Of a stretch of 64,000 nucleotides of DNA, positions 55,861 through 64,000 are shown piece after piece. The stretch spans positions 5,582,001-5,646,000 of the forward strand of contig NC_079881.1 in NCBI RefSeq assembly GCF_029227915.1. Reading direction: 5' to 3'. The position numbers and the translations under genes were made by a program. The stretch's first letter is position 1; each line of letters begins with the position of its first letter. The notes under the pieces were generated by a model that was given only the letters and a program-made list of their open reading frames with translations, ran no database searches and had not been told where the DNA came from. Source of the stretch: Hydractinia symbiolongicarpus. Its lineage: Eukaryota; Cnidaria; Hydrozoa; Anthoathecata; Hydractiniidae.

Positions 55861-57110
55861 TGCTTAAATAAATGAACTGCTTGAGAGTGGAAGGATTCAA
55901 GAAACTGCATTCACTCCTCACGTGGTAAACCCATTATCCGTTTCTACTTAAGGTAATGGTAAAAAACGCCTTATCTTGGATTTAAGACATGTAAATAAGC
56001 TTATATATAAAGACAAAGTAAAATTTGATGACTGGAGAGTCATAGAAGAATACTAAAAGAGGGATAGCTTCATGTTTCATTTTAATCTGAAGCAAGGTTA
56101 TCACCATATTGATATATTCGAAGAACAAACTTATCCTGAATTTTCTTGGAAATTTGAAGGGATAACAAAACATTTCATATTCACTGTTCTACCTTTTGGC
56201 TTAACTTCTGCCCCATTTTATTTTTACAAACGTAAAGCGTTGTCTGGTTAATAATTGGAAGCGCGATTTGTATTTTTGTGTACCTTGATGATGGTTTAGG
56301 AGTCGCAAGTTCATACGAAACATGTTTAATTGAGTCGGAATTTGTTCAGGGGACTTTATTTAAAAGCGGATTCGTTGTTAACAACGATAAAAGTGTCTGG
56401 AATCCACAAAAAGAAGTAATCTGGTTAGGCGTTAAAGCAGATTTGCATAGAAATGCTTTTACTATCCCTCAAATACGAGTTAACTCTATCTTAGATTGTA
56501 TAAATAAGGCCATTCAAAACTTCCCATATTCAATAGCGAGAAATTTAGCAAGGCTGTGTGGCAAAATTGTTTCTACAAAATTTGTTGTGAAAGAATTAAT
56601 TCAGTTAAAAACTAGAAATTTATACAAAATCATTAATGCAGAAATGTCTAGGGATTCTCGAATTAATCTGAAGAAAAAGATCAGGCTATTAAGGAAATTA
56701 TCTTTTGACGTGATAATTTTGAAATGTTTAACAAAAGAGAAATCATTCCCTACAGAATTCCGCAAATTGATGTTTATTTAGACGCTAGTGATTACGCCAT
56801 ATGAGCGCACGTAAGAACGGACAGCAAAACATACACCTGTTTTAAGAATTTTAAAGTTCATGAGAAAAACTTTAGTTCCACATGGCGGAAATTATATGCA
56901 ATTCTGTTCACATTAGAAACATTCAAAACCATATTAAAAGGAAAAATTATAAATTGGGAATCGGACAATTTCGCAGCTATTATAATAACAAAATCAGGTA
57001 GTGCAAAATCCCAGCTACAAGAAATAGCTGAACGTATTTTCAAAATCGGTTTTGATTATTCTATCGATATCAATATATCATGGATACCTGGAAAAGAAAA
57101 TCGTTTGGCA
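55861..57110 (+). pseudogene. DIRS-like reverse transcriptase and RNase H
   Basis: RT blocks in order: KKRLILDLRHVNK, FNLKQGYHHIDI (motif A, where the usual catalytic Asp reads Asn), FTVLPFGLTSAPF, YLDDGLGVA (motif C), and NDKSVWNPQKEVIWLGV. RNase H blocks: DVYLDASDYAI, NWESDNFAAI and WIPGKENRLADKIS. In-frame stops at about 55865, 55949, 56054 and near 56250 and 56780, plus shifts. The palm Asp change and the stops show the copy is dead. Confidence 0.88.
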
Positions 57111-57590
57111 GATAAAATAAGTAAATATTTTGACTACGATGATTGGCAAACTACAGAAAAGTGTTTCAATACACTGAACAGATTATGGGGGCCCCTGACA
57201 ATTGACCGATTTGCAGACCACGAGAATGCGAAAACGCCAATATTTAATTCACGATTTTGGTGTCCCAGAACAGCGATCGTCGATGCGTTCATTGTCGCGT
57301 GGGGAAACGAAAATAATTACTTAATCCCGCCTACGTCATTAGTGAGCAGAACTTTAAGTCACATGGAGGCGTCGAAAGCCATAGGTGTGCTAGTTGTTCC
57401 ATACTGGAAATCTGCAAAATTCTGGCCGTTATTAATCAACTCAGATTCGAAATTTAAAACGTTTGTCAAAGAATACCGTGTTTTTAAGATCCCTAGCGAT
57501 TATGTTAGATTGGGAAATAACCGTGATGCTCTTATTGGCTCTGCTGCTTTTAAAAGCCCAATGATTGCACTAAGAATAGCATTTTCGTAA
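57105..57590 (+). pseudogene. DIRS-like post-RNase H region
   Basis: LADKISKYFDYDDWQ, then TIDRFADHENAKTPIFNSRF and VPYWKSAKFWPLL, the segment that follows RNase H in DIRS/Ngaro polyproteins (methyltransferase-like position in DIRS). Open over 161 residues, ending at 57590. Confidence 0.75.
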
Positions 57591-57657
57591 AACCGAGACA
57601 GTAATTATATGACGGAAACAAAATTGTACATCCTGAATTGTTACGAAATATTTAGGT

Positions 57658-57955
57658 CAGCAGGATTGCAGATCCCTACTGCTGTGAAAACACAATCGTA
57701 AAAAGTGTAAACAGATGGGCAGTCAAGCCCAAGTTTAAGAGGAAGGTAGCATTAGCAGGAGTGCAGATGGCTACTGGATATAAACTTTGGGTTGCTTAAC
57801 CCACTATTTTAAGGAAGGTAGAATCAGCAGGATTGCAGATGTCTACTGGGCATTGAAACGACTGTATGAGGATTATATGTTGCCGGTTGTGCAAAACGTA
57901 ATAAAATTAGCAGGATTGCTCAGGTTAACAAAGTAGGTTAGCAGAATTGCAAAAA
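57658..57955. repeat. Spaced 'agcaggattgcaga' repeats
   Basis: AGCAGGATTGCAGAT or close variants at about 57659, 57754, 57826, 57909 and 57940; the middle three are extended on one or both sides by GGTAG(C/A)AT and TCTACTGG. They lie between the RT/RNase H ORF and the recombinase ORF, in the same orientation. Confidence 0.85.
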
Positions 57956-57984
57956 ACAGGTGTTGTACTAAAAGATGAGTGTAA

Positions 57985-58963
57985 ATGCATAATAATTATA
58001 TTTATCCTCTGAATTTAGACATTGTCAAATCTTACGTTGAAAAACAAACTCCTGGAAATGCGAATAAAGAGCTTAAAGTACTAGCTGATCAAATTCCAAA
58101 TGTTTTTGACAAATGTCGAGAATCAACTACTCTAAAGAAGTATACTTGTTATTTTAACCTTAAGATTGGGTCGAGCGATACTCATTAAAATGTTTCCCAG
58201 CCGACGAATTCCAGGTGGCATTTTTCTTGTTAAGTTTAATTCAAGGTGATGCGTCTATTAGTATAATCGAGAGCTGTTTTTATGCCATAAAGTTTCACCA
58301 CAACATCATTTCATGTCATGATCCTTGCGAAGCTCCTATCGTTAAAAACATGCTTGAGGCGGCAAAGAAAATAAAGAAGCAACAAGTGAAGAAGAAAGAT
58401 CCTATAACAGTAGACCACCTTAATTCGATTTTTAATTATTTGGGAGGTGAAAATGCCGATTTGAAGAATTTAAGAACACTAGTGATATGCTTGATAGGAT
58501 TTAGTGGCTTCTTAAGATTTAATGAAATTGTAAACTTAAGTCGATCTGACATCATTTTCTTTCACACGTACATGACACTTTTCATCAGCAAAAGCACAAC
58601 CGACGTTTATAGGAAAGGTTCAACATTGTTTATTGCAGAAAATAATTCCGACTTGTGTCCCGTTAAGAATCTTAAGCAGTATTTAGTAAAAGCAGAAATT
58701 GCTGAAAATTCGGAAAAATTTATATTTCGAGCAATAACCGCAGGGAGAAAATTTTAGATGTGATTAAGGATATAGGGTTAGGTCCAAGAAATTTCGGATT
58801 ACACAGTCTTCGTTCAGGCGGTGCATCTGCAGCGGCTAACACTGGAGTTAATGATCGGTTATTCAAACGACATGGACGTTGGAAGTCAGACCAGGCAAAA
58901 GACGGGTATGTTGAGGATAACATAAGTGCTTTACTCTCTGTATCTCAGACATTAGGACTTTGA
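57985..58963 (+). pseudogene. DIRS-like tyrosine recombinase
   Basis: Frames 57985-58188, 58215-58757 and 58760-58963 together read as a phage-integrase-fold protein: N-terminal core-binding part, then FSGFLRFNEIVNL with the first Arg, the HSLRSGG (H-x2-R) box, RHGRWKS and the Tyr in DGYVEDN. All four landmark boxes are present, but at least two frame changes split the protein (near 58188 and 58757). In intact elements it inserts circular cDNA without target duplication. Confidence 0.85.
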
Positions 58964-60227
58964 AATTACCCTACGTTTAAGCACAGAATACTGAAGATGA
59001 CTCCACTCACTAAGTTTTATTTCCCGAATAGCGTCCTAAGTCTTGAAGAGATTACGTAGACAATGAGGCTCTTATTTTCGGTTGAGCAAAGTGAATAAGA
59101 AAATAATATTGCAAATTAGTGGTTTCAAAATTTCTAACCAACAGTCTTTCAAAATCCCATTTGGCAGATTATCGTTACCGGTAACTTTTTTACGTTTTGA
59201 ATTTTTCATATTTTTTTTTACAAACATTGTCGCTATGTACGTAAAATTGAACACAGTGTCCGTGTGTATGGTTTATGTGTGTGAAGTTTCCCAAACGAAT
59301 TCAGTATGTGGGTAGACGATCATTTTTATAAATCCTGCGATTGTGGAGAGGAATTCTCAGAAGATGAATTATTGCGTGTTTATCTCGTTTTAATGTTAAT
59401 CGACTATAACGGGATCAATTGATTCGGAGATATTCGTACTTTTTCAAGAAAACCATTTTTGATGGTTGTCCAAAATTTTGTAGATTGTTTCTGTATTATG
59501 TTAGAAGTTTTGGATGATATACATTTCTTGCCTTAGGGACTGAATAAGTACAAGAGTTTCTTAGTTAGATCATACGTTTCCCAGTTGAAAGTTTTGGTGG
59601 AGTTGTTATCTTGTATTCATACCCTTTTTTTACTTCCCAAGTCAACCATGGACACATGGAGCCTTGTACGTTGTTAAAATATTTTTCAAGTATCTAATTT
59701 TGCTGTCAACTTCATCCATTTGGTGTAAAGGTTCAGAGTCACACGATGATATATATATATCCATTCTTGATGAATTGGGATCATGTTTTGTAATTTCTAC
59801 AATTTATATTCCTTGAATTGAGACGATTATGATTTAACTTTCATACAAAGTCAATAATGTCATCACCACTCACACTAAGAGCTGCTATAATAGCGGATCG
59901 TTAAAACTACATCGGTAAAGTGCTAGTATTGCTGGAAACTCTTGTAGTCGATTTGACTAATTGTTTTAAACCATTATTATTGATAATGTTTTTAAACTAT
60001 TTATTGCTTACTTTCTTTAAGCAATCTGCATTTATGTCAACGAGGAGAATAATCTTATGAGAGCACTTGCTCGTGTTAATTATTATCCTTTGAAAAGGTT
60101 AGTTGAAATCTTTTACAAGATGAGTTGATGTGCCGGAGGGTTTACATAGAGTACTAAGTACTAACAAAAAGGTTTTTGAAGTTTTCAGGAAGATTTTGTC
60201 AAAAAATTGTTTCTAATTTATCGGGTT

Positions 60228-60400
60228 CGTTCCGTTTTAAGTGCGAAAGATCATCGTTTCAATCTCCTGCTGAGTCATGGTAAGAGACTATATATTAAAA
60301 TTGATCCTAGCGTTTAGAATTAGTGTGGAAAATTGATATATTAGGACGTTGTCTAGTTGAGTGGTTATTGTACTTGCACGGCTTCCATAGATTTAAGATT
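60228..60400 (+). mobile_element. tRNA-derived SINE, copy 3 (truncated)
   Basis: Same body as copies 1 and 2: degenerate B box near 60253-60266, GAGTCATGGTAAGAGACTAT, then GTTGTCTAGTTGAGTGG and CTTGCACGGCTTCCATAG. The 3' half with the CTGGCTAAATA tail is missing. Confidence 0.7.
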
Positions 60401-61129
60401 TTCTAAACAACCCTTTATTAACGAATTCGACCTTGTTTAAGTCAATTGATTGTTTTTTTGCAAGTATACAGAAAGTATACAGACATGTTTTTAAAGGAAC
60501 TTATTAGCTATGTGATGCGCATGTAGAATATATTTGTTTGCAAAGATGTAGACAATGGGGAAAGAAAATAGGGGTAACTAGTCCAGTACTAGAAAACGAA
60601 TATCTTATTCATTACCTGGTCCTATTAACATGCAGTTTGTGGCCACCATGACGGATTTTTCAACTTTAGCTGCCCAATAGGCCGAAAAGATTTTGTCTTT
60701 AAACTCCAACATTTTTCATAACACTTGATAAGAAATGTCATATTGATCCTACTGTAATAAAATACTTATGTTTTTGAAAAATCAAACCGTTACGAGATAT
60801 TGAAAACTTTTGTTTTCCTAATTCACAGGGTATTTATTAATATTCCGAATTATTTTTCACAACGCAATTAAGATGCAACAGGTTGATGCGTGTACTGTTT
60901 GTAACATTATTTTCATGACATGTCTGAGTCGAGTAAAAACAACAACAACATTTTACGACATGTTTTTTTAAGCTTTCTACTCATACACGACTCATGATCA
61001 CAAATGAATGTACAAATTCCAAGTAAATTTAAATACACAAAATATTGAAAGTCCCATAAGGATAAGCATATTCGTTTTAATTGAATAAATATAATGGTGC
61101 TGACGTGATATTTCTATTAAACTTAAGTA

Positions 61130-61440
61130 AAGAAAACAATTTTATCTTTCGTGCTATTAACCAACGATGTCTTATGAAAGAAATATATAAATTTGTTAAT
61201 GGCATGTTACCTAGCTTTATGGAAGATATATTCTGAATTAGAGAATGCAAATATCAACATATCAAGCGTTCGACATACCGTTCCCTTCGTATGGTCTGAG
61301 CACCCTCGCAAATAGAACTGAAGTTTTGTCGCAGTCAGTCCTGCTCTTCCATTTATTGGAGAGATGTGTTCCTGCTCAATACTTTTTTTATTTTATCTTA
61401 TTTTATCTTCATATAGTCGATTTAAATAAAATTGACTTTA
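61130..61440 (+). pseudogene. LINE reverse-transcriptase C-terminal fragment
   Basis: MKEIYKFVNGMLPSFMEDIF, a stop, then in another frame FDIPFPSYGLSTLANRTEVL and SVLLFHLLERC: the tail of a non-LTR reverse transcriptase (K-x-NG-x-P, Y-x-L-x-xRT, LW-LP region) with a shift. Dead. Confidence 0.6.
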
Positions 61441-61958
61441 AATAATAACAAAGAGGAAGAGGACAGAGGTCTCTTTTTTCTGCATAAATAATAATAATAA
61501 TTAAACACTCCTTCTGTCAATACATAATTAGTAGAGTCTGACGTCAGAACAGTAAAAGTGCCACGTGGTGAGACGACATAAGAAAATGTTCACTAACTGC
61601 AGACGGTTGTTGCGTAGCAACTCTTTTGCCTGTGAGTTGTGGATGTCCCAAGATGTTTACAAGACCTTACTTTCAGGTGCCGTTGGGTTAAATACCGTTT
61701 GGGTTGGAAAGCCAGGAAAATACTTTTTTTAAAAAAAAAATTTCATTTTATAATTTTATAAAATAAGGAAATACGGAACATAAAACTTTGTAGTTTTTAT
61801 ATTTCATTGGTGGTAAATGCTAAAAAAACGCATAGGTATAGCATGTAACCTAAAATAAAAAACAGTCGCGTAAAATAGATACGTTATTCATATTATATTA
61901 TTAAAATCTATAATATGTACAATATAGACAAATAAATATATCATAAAAGAGATTTAAA

Positions 61959-62245
61959 TCATTCTTCATTTATTTTATGAGTTTGTTTGGTATTTGCTAG
62001 TATTCGTCTCTCCGCCATTTTCAATTTGATATAACTTAATAGCCAGTTCGTCTTTCTTCTTAAATCTAAAGTGGAAAAACGTACTTAATTAAAAAAAATA
62101 AAGGCTTTCGCAGTGAAAAGTAATTTAAAGTATATATATACAGAATTTGTTGCACCAATGCAGGGGAATTAACCATAAATGTCGCAATGTAAAAAATTTT
62201 ATGTTGCAAATCAATCAATGTCCCAAAAACAACAACACCAACAAT

Positions 62246-62281
<36 letters not shown>

Positions 62282-63304
62282 ACGAACAGAAGCAACATTG
62301 ATTTAACCTAAGATGACACCATTAACAAAAATCGCAGCTTACAATTATGATCACAAATTTTGTAGTACACAAAGTGGATGAAAACAAGCAAGCAGGAAAA
62401 AAAGAAGCAAGCAGACAAACTAATAGTGAAATCGCCTTAATGTTAGATATCTACCTGCAAGCACGTTCATCATAATGTAAAAATTAGTATTTTCTTATAT
62501 GGAGTAGATTTGCTAATTAAGTATTGTGTTTCTCAGTGTTTATTTGTTCTGGATAAAGGTGTTGATGGAAAAGATACAAATGCTTAAACGCAGTTGATTA
62601 ATGATAAGGAAACAGGTTGCAAGGGTTGTTTGTTAACATTGGTGAAAGTTGTAGTTAATGCCAATTCATTTCGAGCGATGTAGATAATCTTGTTAAATGT
62701 AGTACTACAAGGCTAGTTAGATAAGGCGAACCTAACGTTGATGGCACTCGCATACCGAAGATCTCCATTTAGTAACTGTGACATGACTGATATTTTTAGT
62801 ATTTTTTTGTATTAACTTTTGATTTCTGCTGTTGAGAATAGTATTATTACTTGGACATGTTCTTCAAATAGCAAAATCAGCATGTCGTTTTAGGAACTTA
62901 TCAATACATTTAAAGGTGATTTTAAAATGAGCAATGCATTAAAGACAAACGCATAATATGCTAATATCATCTCTATCTAGATTATTGACGCTACTGCGTC
63001 TTAAAATGTAAATTATTTCTAAAACAATTTTAAGGTACCTTTTATTTCTTGTTTTCCTGCTTTTTTTTCAAGCTTTCGATTTTCCATGCATCCAAATAAT
63101 CTTCGGCGATGGCAACGTCTAGCTGTAAAACCTAAACGTTTTAAGTGTTAAAATTTAAATTCAAAAAATATTAAAACATTGAATCTTATACCAGTGACAT
63201 TAGAGTCCAGGCAGGCCTCGTCTAGAATAATTTGATTCAAATACTTTTTAATTACCTTGAAAACACACCAGCACTATTACCAAAAGAGCAAGTACTTTCT
63301 TCAT
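61959..63304 (-). CDS. Small secreted basic CX7C peptide, gene B
   Basis: Minus strand, three exons: 63304-63256, 63131-63039, 62065-61959 (49, 93 and 107 nt, identical in length to gene A); 82 residues. Signal peptide MKKVLALLVIVLVCFQG; RRCHRRRLFGC unchanged from gene A; a more changed linker (ENRKLEKKAGKQEIK); last exon starting DLRRKTNWLLSYIKLKM. Splice sites and frame are all intact, so it is a second working copy rather than a pseudogene. Differences from A cluster in the signal peptide and linker, while the cysteine loop and the last 15 residues are the same. Long intron 2 holds a CAA microsatellite. Confidence 0.78.
62222..62281. repeat. CAA microsatellite in gene B intron 2
   Basis: AACAACAACA-type run of about 55 bases; the left arm has a shorter, broken GTT run at about 52288-52330. 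Confidence 0.9.
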
Positions 63305-63392
63305 TTTAATGTTAATGAGGTGTACTAGTTGTAACGTGTAGTTTTTTTGTATGTCAGTTTTCAAATGGTAAAAATACTGCTAAGTTGTTCTT

Positions 63393-63399
63393 TTTTATA
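63393..63399 (-). promoter_or_regulatory. TATA box of peptide gene B
   Basis: Minus strand CCTATAAAAAAG; TATAAAA ends 88 bases before the ATG, matching gene A. Confidence 0.65.
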
Positions 63400-64000
63400 G
63401 GTGACGTTTATGAAACACTAAATATGCAGATTGTCTATGGAAACATTGAAATGTGCTGCTTCAGTGAATGATAGGTGTTTTCTATTCTCCTATTGCATCA
63501 TTGATATGATATTATTAAACAAATACTGAAAAATGTTGCTTTATATTTTTACGTGGGTGTCTCGGAAGTATCACATTACAGTTGCCAGGTGTTCATAACA
63601 ACATCACCAACAGGGTAATAATCTCTTTGATGTGATACTATGCTGCCATTTTAACAAGTACGTCTTTATCGCTAACTCAGTCGGAAACATAAGGAGCACA
63701 TTGGCATTTTTTATTCGTCAACCACGACACGACACTTCTTTTCTAAATACTAAAAGCTTAGCATCCCTATTGACAGCTTTTTCGATATAAGGGTGTTTTT
63801 AAATATATATATTTGGGGACAAGGGATCATTGTATGGATAATCATGCATAGTTTTATTAGTACAAAAATAAAAGAGTCAAAAACATATTGGTCTATTAGT
63901 TTAGAGTTTCATGTGAACTTATTTTAATAAAATTTAACAATAATGTTTTAATCTAAAATGTTTTTGGTACTGTTGAGTCTTCTCCTATTATTACCTTATA

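Larger units (their letters stand above)
55001..59321 (+). mobile_element. DIRS/Ngaro-like tyrosine-recombinase retrotransposon, degenerate
   Basis: Order: gag-like ORF, CCHC knuckle trace, reverse transcriptase, RNase H, and a tyrosine recombinase in place of an integrase; this order defines the DIRS/Ngaro order of retroelements. Several frameshifts and stops in every part make it non-functional. A roughly 25-bp imperfect direct repeat (AATTC ... GGGTTAGACGATT at 55001-55027; AATTC ... GGGTAGACGATC at 59298-59321) may be remains of split terminal direct repeats (Ngaro type). It lies in the spacer of the inverted duplication. Confidence 0.85.
59322..61886. other. Spacer between DIRS-like element and right arm
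   Basis: No host gene seen. Contains SINE copy 3 (60228-60400) and a LINE tail (61130-61440). Confidence 0.5.
61887..63993 (-). repeat. Right arm of inverted duplication carrying gene B
   Basis: Reverse complement of 50809-52832 throughout, including intergenic sequence on both sides of the gene. The similarity reaches the end of the window, so the true outer limit is unseen. Confidence 0.9.

Noticed and set aside
57658-57955. CRISPR-like spaced repeats
   Set aside because: Only five short, variable repeats with unequal spacing inside a eukaryotic retroelement.
55043-58963. A chain of host genes
   Set aside because: Order gag-RT-RNase H-tyrosine recombinase with stops and shifts is a dead DIRS/Ngaro-like element.

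Overview
The window is animal nuclear DNA: AT-rich, intron-rich, with GT-AG splicing and densely packed transposon fossils. The repeat types, a single-exon orphan class A GPCR, an Antp-class homeobox gene with a posterior-Hox-like domain and very compact secreted-peptide genes fit a cnidarian, most likely a hydrozoan. That placement is inference; no species is named from the sequence.

Layout. 1-2.73 kb: minus-strand fragment of a decayed Ty1/copia retrotransposon (gag start, zinc knuckle, protease, integrase) running off the left edge. 3.47-41.62 kb: one large plus-strand gene, the ciliary/microtubule protein KATNIP (KIAA0556), read here as 42 coding exons. Their lengths sum to 4,905 nt, exactly divisible by three, giving 1,634 residues plus stop; only the extreme N-terminus is missing. 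It has four diverged copies of a WGD-x2-Y-x-GL-x-G module (DUF4457 type). Two other genes are nested in its introns: an intact class A GPCR on the opposite strand (7.58-8.61 kb) and a two-exon homeobox gene on the same strand (37.98-38.68 kb). The introns also hold SINE, LINE, pogo-like and other TIR elements, minisatellites and perfect hairpins.

42.8-64 kb holds what I consider the most interesting content: three small genes for short secreted, strongly basic peptides with one conserved two-cysteine motif (C-x7-C) and a shared 107-nt last exon. One (C) is at 42.82-43.77 kb. The other two (A, 51.48-52.76 kb, plus; B, 63.30-61.96 kb, minus) lie in the arms of a roughly 2-kb inverted duplication. 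The roughly 9-kb spacer between the arms is filled with dead mobile elements: a LINE reverse-transcriptase remnant, a DIRS/Ngaro-like tyrosine-recombinase retrotransposon (55.0-59.3 kb), a SINE and another LINE tail. Between C and A lie a PIF/Harbinger fossil, an 11-copy 23-bp minisatellite and a roughly 1.5-kb non-coding direct duplication.

The genes do not form an operon. KATNIP is a housekeeping ciliary gene hosting two unrelated nested genes; the peptide genes form an independent local family expanded by duplication. I recognise no described family for these peptides, so their function is open.
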